Origin: a bacterium
GTDB lineage: Bacteria > UBP6 > JAFGXH01
Reading direction: 5' to 3'
Length of the DNA stretch: 64,000 bases
Assembly: GCA_027064085.1 (NCBI GenBank)
Contig: JAMOQH010000126.1
Coordinates: 27,898 to 91,897 of the forward strand
The notes beneath the pieces were generated by a model. It had not been told where the DNA came from, ran no database searches, and worked only from the letters and a program-made list of their open reading frames with translations. Position 1 is the first letter of the stretch; every line of letters starts with the position of its first letter. Positions 23,268 to 31,781 of the stretch are shown here, piece by piece. Both the position numbers and the translations under genes were made by a program.

Positions 23268-25622
23268 ATGAAAATAGTTATATTGGTATTAATAAGTATA
23301 TTTTCGGTATTTTTATCTAGTTGTGGAGGAGATAATACTTCTAAAACTGAAAAAAAATGTGAGCCTGCGTGTCAGGAATGGAAAGCTTGTAATAATGGTC
23401 ACTGTGAGTTAAGGCTTGATAGATGTGATACCAATAAGGATTGTGAGGATAGAAATGATAATAAAATCAGTTGTAATACTGAACTACATGAATGTGTTAA
23501 AGAAAATGATACACCTATATGTACTGCAAATGAAAAAAGATGTAATGAAAATAAGCTAGAAACCTGTAATTTAGAGGGAACTGCATGGGATTTAACAGAA
23601 GATTGTGTTCAAGATAATAAAACTTGTGATATTGAAACTTTTACTTGTAAAGTAAAGCAAGATACTTGTATAGGTATGTCATTTGATACAATTGAGGTGA
23701 AGCGATATAAAAATGAGCTTATTGGTATTAATGGAGAGTATCAGTTAACAATAGGTTTTTATGATGCAGATTCTCCTGTTGGTGTATATGATTTAGGAGA
23801 AAGTAATAATAAAAACTATTCTACATGTAATCAGTGTACTACGGTTAGTAAATTTAATGGGGAAGAACTTGATAAAACATTTTTTCAAGTGTCTGGTTCT
23901 TTAGAAATAACTGAAGGTGATGGGAAAACCGGGGAATCAGTTGGAGAGATAACAAATATAAAATTAACAGAAGTTACTATAGAAGACGGAACATTTATTT
24001 CAACTTCCGTAGAAAATGGGGAATGTATTGAAATTGAGACAGGAGCACAATGGAAATGGAATACATTATGTACTCAAGGAAATAAAAGGTGTAATTCAGA
24101 CGATAATACAATTGAAGTTTGCCAAGCAGACCATTCATGGGCAGTTGAAACGGCTTGTTTAGAAACCGAAGAATGTACCATAGATGTTGATAATGGAATT
24201 TATTGTAAAGCTTCTTATTGTGTTGTTGGTGATAAAAGATGTAATGATAATGGTAATGTTCAAATATGCAAAGAAGACAATAATGGTAATTTTTGGGATA
24301 TATTTGAGAACTGTACAAATGGAACAGTTTGTGAAGATGTTGGTTTTACATGTGTTGAACCTCCTTGTACAAATGGGGATAAAAAATGTAATGCTGATAA
24401 TACAGGAGTAAAAACTTGTATAAATAATTCATGGGAAGAAGAATTATGTGCTATTGATAGTGGTGAAATATGTATGGGAACAGGAAGTTTGGTAACATGT
24501 GGGATACCATCATCAGATGCAAATTGGGTGAAAGTTAGTGCAAATAGTGTTCAGTCATGTGGGATAAAAAGTGTTGCTGGAGTGAACAAATTATATTGCT
24601 GGGGAACAGGAAGTTTTGGAAGACTCGGAAATGGAACTGATGAAAATAAATTAACTCCAACAGAAGTAAATATTACTGAAAATAGTGGCTGGACAGATGT
24701 TTCTGTTGGTGGATATCATGCCTGCGGATTAAAAAACGGCAAAATTTATTGCTGGGGTAAAAATGATAAAGGACAACTAGGAACGGGTAATTATACTGAT
24801 TCAAATATTCCTGTTGAAATTAGTGGAGATAATACCGGATATCTTGATGTAGAAAGTGGGGGATACCATAGTTGTGGTATTAAGGCAAATGGAAAATTAT
24901 ACTGTTGGGGTAGAAATGACAACGGGCAGATTGGCAATGATTCTCTTGATAATGTTACAACTCCTATTGAAATACCTGGAAATTGGATAAATGTTTCTTT
25001 AGGGGATAAGCATAGTTGTGGGATACAAGATATTAATGGAGTAAATACGCTTTATTGTTGGGGGTATAATTCTTATGGAAGGCTAGGTATAGATAGTGAT
25101 AGTGTAATAGAATTTAAAATACCACAGAAAGTTTATGGAACTAATGGTGATACACTAAATAAAGATTGGACTAGTGTTTATGTGGGGCATGATAGTAGTT
25201 GTGCAATTAAAACAACAGGTAAAATGTATTGTTGGGGGCATGGAAATAATCATAAATTAGGAACAGGAAATACTGATAATCAGCAAATACCAACTGAAAT
25301 TACTGGAGAAAACTGGGTTAGTGCGGGGATAGGTTACAGTCATATTTGTGGGATTAAAAATCTTAGTGGTGTTAAAACTGCTTTTTGCTGGGGTAAAGCT
25401 ACAAATGGAAGGCTAGGGCTTAATAGTGAAACTGAAATGAATACTCCTACTCAATTAACTTTAACTGGTTGGACTGAAATAACAGCAGGATTAAGCCATA
25501 CTTGTGGGATAAAAGAAGAAAATGGTGGTAAAATGCAATTATACTGTTGGGGAAAAGCTTCAAGTGGAAGATTAGGAACAGGTAATGAAGATGATAAATG
25601 GATTCCTGCTTTAATTCCTTAG
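23268..25622 (+). CDS. Cys-rich, RCC1-repeat surface lipoprotein
   Basis: The 784-aa product has a lipoprotein signal (FLSSC), a Cys-rich N-terminal half and a C-terminal RCC1-type beta-propeller (about residues 420-784). The N-terminal half holds four related modules of the pattern C..G.K(R)CN...C......W....C, for example CTQGNKRCNSDDNTIEVC. The propeller has seven blades, each with CGIK...LYCWG and G(R/Q)LG, so every blade carries two Cys likely to form a disulphide. One complete seven-bladed propeller is predicted. Proteins of this build are common on the surface of Myxococcota-like bacteria, with undefined binding roles. AGGAGG precedes the ATG. Confidence 0.9.
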   Translation: MKIVILVLISIFSVFLSSCGGDNTSKTEKKCEPACQEWKACNNGHCELRLDRCDTNKDCEDRNDNKISCNTELHECVKENDTPICTANEKRCNENKLETCNLEGTAWDLTEDCVQDNKTCDIETFTCKVKQDTCIGMSFDTIEVKRYKNELIGINGEYQLTIGFYDADSPVGVYDLGESNNKNYSTCNQCTTVSKFNGEELDKTFFQVSGSLEITEGDGKTGESVGEITNIKLTEVTIEDGTFISTSVENGECIEIETGAQWKWNTLCTQGNKRCNSDDNTIEVCQADHSWAVETACLETEECTIDVDNGIYCKASYCVVGDKRCNDNGNVQICKEDNNGNFWDIFENCTNGTVCEDVGFTCVEPPCTNGDKKCNADNTGVKTCINNSWEEELCAIDSGEICMGTGSLVTCGIPSSDANWVKVSANSVQSCGIKSVAGVNKLYCWGTGSFGRLGNGTDENKLTPTEVNITENSGWTDVSVGGYHACGLKNGKIYCWGKNDKGQLGTGNYTDSNIPVEISGDNTGYLDVESGGYHSCGIKANGKLYCWGRNDNGQIGNDSLDNVTTPIEIPGNWINVSLGDKHSCGIQDINGVNTLYCWGYNSYGRLGIDSDSVIEFKIPQKVYGTNGDTLNKDWTSVYVGHDSSCAIKTTGKMYCWGHGNNHKLGTGNTDNQQIPTEITGENWVSAGIGYSHICGIKNLSGVKTAFCWGKATNGRLGLNSETEMNTPTQLTLTGWTEITAGLSHTCGIKEENGGKMQLYCWGKASSGRLGTGNEDDKWIPALIP

Positions 25623-25691
25623 TTTTTATGGCATTTCAAAGCCTTAAAAGTCTTTTCCATGCAAAAAAGTAACTAGCAAAGCTATTTCTTT

Positions 25692-26252
25692 TTAATTTAT
25701 AATTTTTTTCAATGATTTATAGACATTTTCATAGTTTTGGGCATCACTATCAGAATCTAATATAACTCTTAAAAAGTCATCATTTAGAAATTTAACATAA
25801 AATGATTTAATGTATGGATAAGAATAAGATTTATTAATATATGGATAGATGTATTTTTTACTTGGTGTTAGTTGCATGAAAATATATAAAGAAAATGTTA
25901 TTAATATTATAACTTCAGGAATAATTAAAATTAATTTTACACTTTTTTTAACTCGTTTATTTTCTATATATTTTTTGCCAAATTTAGAAATTAATTTTCT
26001 TAAAGAAAATAATATTAATAAATTAAATAAAAATCCAATTATTATTGTTGTTGTATGAGTATCAGGTTTTATTATATATAGTTTTTGTAAAAATAACCCT
26101 ATTTTGTTAGAAAACCTTGCACTTGTACTTAATATTATAAAAATTTGAACATAATCTAGTAATCTTGTGTGAATTTCTTTTTTATAGCTGTAAATAATCA
26201 GGTATATTGTTATAATTAAAAAAAATATATCTATGATAAAATAGAATTTCAA
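25692..26252 (-). CDS. Polytopic membrane protein, possibly CvpA-like
   Basis: The 186-aa product starts at TTG (GAGG 4 nt upstream) and has four hydrophobic segments (about 3-22, 30-52, 68-86, 108-128) followed by a polar C-terminal tail. The early Asp in FIIDIFFLII and the spacing of segments are reminiscent of the CvpA family, but the Gly pattern typical of CvpA is missing, so the assignment is weak. It stands alone, convergent with the RCC1 lipoprotein gene. Codon and base use is very AT-rich like its neighbours. Confidence 0.5.
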   Translation of the reverse strand: MKFYFIIDIFFLIITIYLIIYSYKKEIHTRLLDYVQIFIILSTSARFSNKIGLFLQKLYIIKPDTHTTTIIIGFLFNLLILFSLRKLISKFGKKYIENKRVKKSVKLILIIPEVIILITFSLYIFMQLTPSKKYIYPYINKSYSYPYIKSFYVKFLNDDFLRVILDSDSDAQNYENVYKSLKKIIN

Positions 26253-26389
26253 TTAGCCTCACTCAAGAAAGATACTATACTAACATAAATTAATGTAAAA
26301 TATCAAAAAAGAAACAGTTTACTGGTTATTTTTTTAATAGTGAAGATATAGAAGTAAGGCTAGTACTTACATCTATAGCTAAACGATAT

Positions 26390-26416
26390 AAATCAAGACT
26401 TTTCAAGGCTTGATTT
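26390..26416 (-). terminator. Hairpin at the end of cstA, possible terminator
   Basis: AAATCAAG (26390-26397) and CTTGATTT (26409-26416) form a perfect 8-bp inverted repeat around 11 nt that includes the cstA stop codon. It would close the TraB-to-cstA operon. The downstream T-content is modest. Confidence 0.4.
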
Positions 26417-28105
26417 ACCCAATTCTATAAATTTAATTAATCCTTCTATTGCTATCCAAAGAATAATTACAATTATAATTGAATTAATTACTGTTAAAAA
26501 GTATTTTTGTCCATTTAAAAAGTTGATTTCATTATCTATAGCCGCCCAAACGGTTACTATAGTCATAAAAATTGCAGGAAGCCCCGCTACTAACCATTTT
26601 TTACCTCCTTTATCTCTTAAATAAAGAGTGATAATTATTAAAGCTAGTGCAGATAAAGTTTGATTTACTGCCCCAAATAATGGCCACATAGATAAAGCAC
26701 CTTTACCATCTGCTCCAGTAATAAATGCTAATAGAGCTGCTGTAATTACTGCAAATGCTGTTGCAACAAAACGGTTTTTAAATATATTCATTTTTAAGCC
26801 AACAAAAAGCTCTGTAACTATATATCTTTGTATTCTAGTTGCTGAATCAAGAGTAGTTGATGCAAATGAAGCTACAAAAACTCCCATAATTGTCAGAGCA
26901 ATAAATTGAGGTATTCCTAATGTTGTAATCATATTACTGCTACCCATTACAAATGCACCTATTTTTGAACCTAAACCTTTTGCTGCATTCCAAGATTCAT
27001 AATGATGTTGCCATGCTTCTATGCCATGAAGACCATGAAAGCCCAAGCCTATTCCACCTGCAACAGCAATTAAAACTAAAATTGCAAGTACTCCTTCCAT
27101 TAGCATAGATCCATAACCTACAAATAAAGCATCTTTTTCACTAATCACTTGTTTTGAGCTTGTTCCTGATGAAACCAGTGAATGGAAACCACTGATTGCT
27201 CCACATGCTATAGTAATAAATAAAAATGGTAATAAAGGAGGTGCATCTTTAGGGGCATAATCAAATGCAGGAGCAACAATAGTCATGTCTTTCATGAACA
27301 CAGCCCCAAAAACACCTAAAATTAGTAAAGTCATTGCTACTATTAATTGATAAGCATTAATATAGTCTCTTGGTTGAAGTAAAATTGTAACAGGTAATAC
27401 AGATGCAATAAATGCATAAATTAATAAAATAATAGTCCAAATCCCTGTTGGGGGAATACCAAATATAGATGGCATTTCAAATTTTAAATAATATCCAATA
27501 GCAACAGTTGAATACATTGCAATTAAAGCTAAAACAGACCAAATAGTAATATTTTTTCCTTTTTTATAAACAAAGAAACCTAGAGTCATAGCTATAGGTA
27601 TTTGAGCCCAAACAGGAAAAACGGAAGAAGGATAGATTTTAAAAATAATTGCAATCACTAATCCGAAAATAGCTATAACTATCCATAACTCTAAAAAAAC
27701 AACAGCAAAAAATAATAATTTCGTTCTATTATTTAAATATTTTGCAGTATATTCAGAAATACTTTTACCTTCATTTCTCATAGAAATAACAAGAGAGCCT
27801 AAATCATGAACAGCTCCCATTACTACAGAGCCTAAAAATATCCATATAATTGCAGGAAGCCAACCCCATATAACAGCAATTGCAGGCCCTACAATAGGTC
27901 CCGTTCCTGCTATAGAGGTATAGTGATGTCCAAATATAATCTCTTTTTTGGTTGGAACATAATCAACTCCGTCTTCCATAGAAATAGAAGGGGCGATGTT
28001 TGATTCAGATAAATTAAATATTTTTTTACTTAAAAATTTACCATAAAATCGGTACATGATAACATAGCCTACAAATGGTAAAAGCATTAATAATAAAATA
28101 TCCAT
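26393..28105 (-). CDS. cstA: CstA-family carbon-starvation transporter (pyruvate/peptide)
   Basis: The 570-aa polytopic protein shows the family N-terminal block GPIVGPAIAVIWGWLPAIIWIFLG followed by GAVHDLGSLVISMRNEGKSI, then the AISGFHSLVSSGTSSKQ motif and the late SFASTTLDSATRIQRYI motif. CstA relatives import pyruvate or peptides during carbon limitation. It is shorter than E. coli CstA (about 700 aa) because the C-terminal cytoplasmic part is reduced, as in many other bacteria. It follows mltG by 9 bp at the end of an operon. Substrate cannot be told from sequence. Confidence 0.93.
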   Translation of the reverse strand: MDILLLMLLPFVGYVIMYRFYGKFLSKKIFNLSESNIAPSISMEDGVDYVPTKKEIIFGHHYTSIAGTGPIVGPAIAVIWGWLPAIIWIFLGSVVMGAVHDLGSLVISMRNEGKSISEYTAKYLNNRTKLLFFAVVFLELWIVIAIFGLVIAIIFKIYPSSVFPVWAQIPIAMTLGFFVYKKGKNITIWSVLALIAMYSTVAIGYYLKFEMPSIFGIPPTGIWTIILLIYAFIASVLPVTILLQPRDYINAYQLIVAMTLLILGVFGAVFMKDMTIVAPAFDYAPKDAPPLLPFLFITIACGAISGFHSLVSSGTSSKQVISEKDALFVGYGSMLMEGVLAILVLIAVAGGIGLGFHGLHGIEAWQHHYESWNAAKGLGSKIGAFVMGSSNMITTLGIPQFIALTIMGVFVASFASTTLDSATRIQRYIVTELFVGLKMNIFKNRFVATAFAVITAALLAFITGADGKGALSMWPLFGAVNQTLSALALIIITLYLRDKGGKKWLVAGLPAIFMTIVTVWAAIDNEINFLNGQKYFLTVINSIIIVIILWIAIEGLIKFIELGKSSLEKS

Positions 28106-28114
28106 AGTTTCTCC

Positions 28115-29272
28115 TTATTTAGCTTTTTTTACTTTTTTTACTTTTTGCCAGTATTTTTTTACTGCTTTTAGGTGGTCTGCATAATTTGTTGTAAATGTAT
28201 GAGTGCCATCGTTATTTGATACAAAATACAGATATTTTGTTTTTACAGGTTTTACAGCGGCTTCTATTGACTTATAGTTTGGATTTCCAATAGGTCCAGG
28301 TGGAAGCCCTTTATAAATGTAAGTGTTATAAGGATTTGTTGGGTCTTCAAGCATTTTTTTGGTAATTCCTGCATGATATTTTGTTGATTTTCTACCTGTT
28401 ACCTGATATATTACCGTCGGGTCTGTTTGAAGAAGCATGTTTATTTTTAGTCTATTGTGAAAAACAGATGAGACTTTAAATCTTTCACTATCAGTTGTTG
28501 TTTCTTTACCGATAATTGATGCAATTGTCACAAGCTGATGAGTGCTCCAGCCTAGTTTTTTTCTTTCTTTGTCGTAATTTTTTATTCTAGTTTTCATACT
28601 TTTTACTAATCTATCTAAAACTATTTCAGGTTTTGTCCAGTGTTTAAATTTATATGTTTCTGGATACAAGTATCCTTCTAATGTTGGTTTATAGTTTTCT
28701 CTGTCTTTTGGTATAACATAATCTATGTTATACTTCTTTAACATTTTTTTTGATTCACATAATTTAATAAAAGCTTGTGCCTTTGTAACTTCAGCTTTTT
28801 CTAAAAGCAGGGCAATTTCTTGATAAGTGAGATTTTCAGGAAGAGTTACTTGATATTGTGCTTCTTTTCCTTCTATTAATACCTTTAAAACATCATTAGG
28901 TAGTAAATCTGTATAAAATTCAAATTCACCGTTTTTAATTTTTTTATCCATTGCTTTTAGTCTTACAAATATTACAAAAGACTTAACATCAGTAATAACT
29001 TTTTTCTTTTTAAGTAATTTTGCAATTTGCTTTACAGATGTTTTAGGTATAACAATATTTATTTTTGTATGTTTTGCAGATGGTTTTTTATTTATATATT
29101 TAAAAAAATCGCTAGAGCTATATTTTTTTATAAAGAGTAACTTTAGTACATATTTTAAGTTAGCTCCTTTATTTTCGTTTGAAAATTTACTATATTCTAA
29201 GCCAATGTAAGTACTAATTCCTCCAGCAATTAATAAAATTGTAACTAAGATAATAATTATAATCTTTTTCAT
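28115..29272 (-). CDS. mltG: Endolytic murein transglycosylase MltG
   Basis: MltG cuts nascent glycan strands and is thought to terminate chain elongation. The 385-aa product has one N-terminal membrane anchor (about 3-24), a LysM-like segment (about 65-150) and the YceG domain with TIASIIGKETTTDSERFKVSSVFHNRL, LLQTDPTVIY and GLPPGPIGNPN. In the motif usually written EKET the first Glu is Gly, while the more conserved second Glu is kept. The gene overlaps ruvX by 4 bp, a common ruvX-mltG pairing. Confidence 0.93.
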   Translation of the reverse strand: MKKIIIIILVTILLIAGGISTYIGLEYSKFSNENKGANLKYVLKLLFIKKYSSSDFFKYINKKPSAKHTKINIVIPKTSVKQIAKLLKKKKVITDVKSFVIFVRLKAMDKKIKNGEFEFYTDLLPNDVLKVLIEGKEAQYQVTLPENLTYQEIALLLEKAEVTKAQAFIKLCESKKMLKKYNIDYVIPKDRENYKPTLEGYLYPETYKFKHWTKPEIVLDRLVKSMKTRIKNYDKERKKLGWSTHQLVTIASIIGKETTTDSERFKVSSVFHNRLKINMLLQTDPTVIYQVTGRKSTKYHAGITKKMLEDPTNPYNTYIYKGLPPGPIGNPNYKSIEAAVKPVKTKYLYFVSNNDGTHTFTTNYADHLKAVKKYWQKVKKVKKAK

Positions 29273-29688
29273 TTATTCCTCTTTAAATAATCTAAATAAT
29301 TTTGTAAAAATATTGTTGCAGCTATTCTATCTACATTTTCTTTTCTTGTCCTTTTAGAAACCTTTCCTATAGTTAGTATTTTTTCTGCAGAAACAGAAGA
29401 AAGTCTTTCATCCCAGTAAACAATTTCTATATTAAATTTTTCTTCTAATAATGAACCAAATTCTCTTACATATTTTGCAAAATGTTCTTCTCTACCTGTT
29501 AAAGTTAAAGGAAGTCCAAGTAGTATTTTGCCTATTTGATTTTCTTTTATTAAGTTTTTTATTATATCAAAATCATTTTCATTATTAGTTCTATGTATGG
29601 TTGTTAAGGGAGTGGCTACAGAAATAATAGTATTTGCTTTTGCAACACCAATTCGTTTAGTTCCTATGTCGAGTGCTAAAATTCTCAA
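29269..29688 (-). CDS. ruvX: RuvX/YqgF-family RNase H-like nuclease
   Basis: The 139-aa product has the RNase H-fold signature LALDIGTKRIGVAKA at the N-terminus, LLGLPLTLTGRE in the centre, YWDERLSS with conserved Asp/Glu and a late Asp (VDRIAA). YqgF/RuvX proteins act in 16S rRNA 5' end maturation and were also proposed as Holliday-junction resolvases. It overlaps mltG downstream by 4 bp and the barrel gene upstream by 4 bp. Confidence 0.93.
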   Translation of the reverse strand: MRILALDIGTKRIGVAKANTIISVATPLTTIHRTNNENDFDIIKNLIKENQIGKILLGLPLTLTGREEHFAKYVREFGSLLEEKFNIEIVYWDERLSSVSAEKILTIGKVSKRTRKENVDRIAATIFLQNYLDYLKRNK

Positions 29689-30395
29689 AATATAAATATT
29701 ACTCCTAATTTAAATCTTAAAAACATATTAAAATCACCATTATTTATTTCTTTACCAATTTGAAAATCTTGAGATTCTTCAAAAGCAAAATTATTTGATA
29801 TAAAGAATTTAAAACCAACTCCCATTGCCAGAGTTGATGGTATATAGATAGCATCACTTGTGAAATAAGGATTTAATACTAGTCCTAATTTAATAAATGG
29901 TTTCATAAAACGAGTTAATCTAGGTAAATTATATTTTGCACCACCTTCAAGATGTAATAAAAAATATTTATCAATTGCGCCTGCTCCAATATTGGCATAA
30001 ATTGCTAGAGTATTGTAAATCAACCCCGTATTGTATTCAAAATCAGAGCTTATAGTAAAAAAGCTGTCTGTTATACCTGAGAATACCGAATTAAAGTTAA
30101 TTGTTGGAATGATAAAAACTCTACCCATATCTTCGGCTTTGGGCATGATGAAGTCTTCTTTTTTAACGGGTTCTAACTCATTTTCATTAGGTGAATCATT
30201 GTTTTCTTTGGTAGAGGGTTGTTGAGCTTCTTTTTTTTCTTCTTTAGTTGTAACAACAATATTCTTTTTCTTGTTAGTAGTAGCTTCTTTATTATTTTTT
30301 TTGACAGTAGGGACGCTTTTTACTGTATTATCTTCTATCTTTAAACCAAATATTGTTGTTGAAATTGTGATTATCAAAATAATTAAGTATTTCAT
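29685..30395 (-). CDS. Outer-membrane-barrel-like protein with a charged N-terminal linker
   Basis: The 236-aa product has a signal peptide (about 1-17), a low-complexity Lys/Glu/Thr/Asn linker (about 25-90) and a strand-rich part of about 145 residues ending FLRFKLGVIFIF, consistent with an eight-stranded barrel. The linker would lie in the periplasm or outside the cell. No named family is recognised. It sits between the TraB/GumN lipoprotein gene (13 bp) and ruvX (4-bp overlap). Confidence 0.6.
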   Translation of the reverse strand: MKYLIILIITISTTIFGLKIEDNTVKSVPTVKKNNKEATTNKKKNIVVTTKEEKKEAQQPSTKENNDSPNENELEPVKKEDFIMPKAEDMGRVFIIPTINFNSVFSGITDSFFTISSDFEYNTGLIYNTLAIYANIGAGAIDKYFLLHLEGGAKYNLPRLTRFMKPFIKLGLVLNPYFTSDAIYIPSTLAMGVGFKFFISNNFAFEESQDFQIGKEINNGDFNMFLRFKLGVIFIF

Positions 30396-30408
30396 ATATC
30401 CCTCAAAA

Positions 30409-31410
30409 TTACTGTTGACTTATTTTATAACCTTTTTTTCTTAAAAGTTCAATTATTCCCTCTTTTCCTATTAAATGTCCGCCTCCAACTACCACAAAAT
30501 AGCTATTTTTATCTGTTTTTAACATTTTATCCAGTTTTTTAGCCATATTTATGTTTCTATCAATTAAAAGTTTTTTGTAGTAAATTTTTAATTCAGGATA
30601 CTTATTGGCATATTTATAGGAAAGGTTTGTAAGAGTTTTGGTTTTTCCTATTTTCCATTCATTAAACATTTTATCAAGAAGTCCTTGATATTTGTCCCAA
30701 TCTTTGAGCATTAATTTAATATTTAATATATTTAATTCTTTACTAAAACCTGCTAATAAGTCTAATTGGAATTCTCCTGTTTCAAGTTCAAGAATATTTT
30801 TATTATCTTTTTTAGCCAATGTTAAAAAGTGTAAGTCAATACCTGATTGCGGGTCATAACCTAGTTTTTTCATTTGAAATATTGTTAAACTTAAACTTGC
30901 AAGCCAAGGCTTCATTTTATTTATGGCAAGCATAGGCAAACCTATTTCTGTTGCTCTTTTAGAAAATTCAGCATATAAACTAGATGGTAATACATCTTTT
31001 AGTGTTTTATTTTTAAACATTCCTACTTGCATTGTTTTCATTTGTAAGGATATTTGATCTTTTTGAACATCTACTTCAACAACTAAATTTTTACTATTTT
31101 TATATGCATTTGTGATTTTAGAATTTAATGGGTAAAGAGATGGCTTTGCAACATGTATAGAACCTAATAAGTACATGTTAGATTTACCATTTTCAACTTT
31201 CCACATAAAGGTTTTAGTATTTTGCTTTTCTGCTTTCTGCTTAGAGGCAATCTTTAAATCAACTTTTATATCTTTATTATTATTATTTGTAGTTTTAGTA
31301 ACTGTAGTTTTTTGTATTTCTTTCTTTGTGTTTAAGTCTTGAGCAAGGCTTTTTTTGTTACAAGATATAGCTATAAAGGTCAATAATATTAATAGTAGTA
31401 ATTTTTTCAT
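30409..31410 (-). CDS. TraB/GumN-family lipoprotein
   Basis: The 333-aa product starts at 31410, where GGAG precedes the ATG and a lipoprotein signal ends in FIAISC. A longer in-frame start at 31443 would put 11 residues ahead of the signal. The mature protein has the TraB/GumN signature: YLLGSIHVAKPSLYPL near residue 75-90, the Glu in NLVVEVDVQ and the C-terminal VVVGGGHLIGKEGI. Eukaryotic TIKI relatives use these GxxH motifs as a metal-dependent protease site. The bacterial substrate is unknown. It is the first gene of the operon ending in cstA. Confidence 0.88.
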   Translation of the reverse strand: MKKLLLLILLTFIAISCNKKSLAQDLNTKKEIQKTTVTKTTNNNNKDIKVDLKIASKQKAEKQNTKTFMWKVENGKSNMYLLGSIHVAKPSLYPLNSKITNAYKNSKNLVVEVDVQKDQISLQMKTMQVGMFKNKTLKDVLPSSLYAEFSKRATEIGLPMLAINKMKPWLASLSLTIFQMKKLGYDPQSGIDLHFLTLAKKDNKNILELETGEFQLDLLAGFSKELNILNIKLMLKDWDKYQGLLDKMFNEWKIGKTKTLTNLSYKYANKYPELKIYYKKLLIDRNINMAKKLDKMLKTDKNSYFVVVGGGHLIGKEGIIELLRKKGYKISQQ

Positions 31411-31781
31411 GTTATCTCCAAATAATTTAACCACTTTTAACATATAATAGATAAAAATGCAAAATTAATAAGAGTCTGCTTTTAAAAGATGTAGCACTTT
31501 TACTTGATTTATTATCCTACCCTTATAATTTCCAAAATCTTATTGTTTTATGCAATATTACTTAAATTTTAATATTTCCCCTTATTTTTCCTTGGAAAAT
31601 GCCATAAGAATAAGGCTACAATCTAAGTTTTTCTTAATTTATATCTGTAGTTGCACATTAGTTATATTGCTAATTTTAATTATGAAACAGTAAAATAGCA
31701 AATATTGTCAATCAATAGCCCCTAAATCTTGACTTTAATAACAAATCACAATATACTTTTATTATCTTTTTAGGTGTTGTT
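31411..31781. other. Intergenic region between the divergent TraB operon and the giant gene
   Basis: This 371-bp AT-rich stretch holds the leader of the TraB operon on one side and the giant-gene promoter (31729-31757) on the other. No open frame with a ribosome site, no RNA signature and no strong inverted repeat is visible in the middle part (about 31470-31720). Confidence 0.6.
31729..31757 (+). promoter_or_regulatory. Promoter of the giant DUF11-barrel gene
   Basis: TTGACT (31729-31734), 17 bp and TATACT (31752-31757), 24 bp before the ATG, with AGGTG as ribosome site. Confidence 0.7.

Noticed and set aside
23995-24318. Antisense open frame of 107 codons within the RCC1 lipoprotein gene
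   Set aside because: No ribosome site, Tyr/His-biased composition produced by the opposite strand of Cys/Asn-rich codons, and the sense frame has clear domain motifs.
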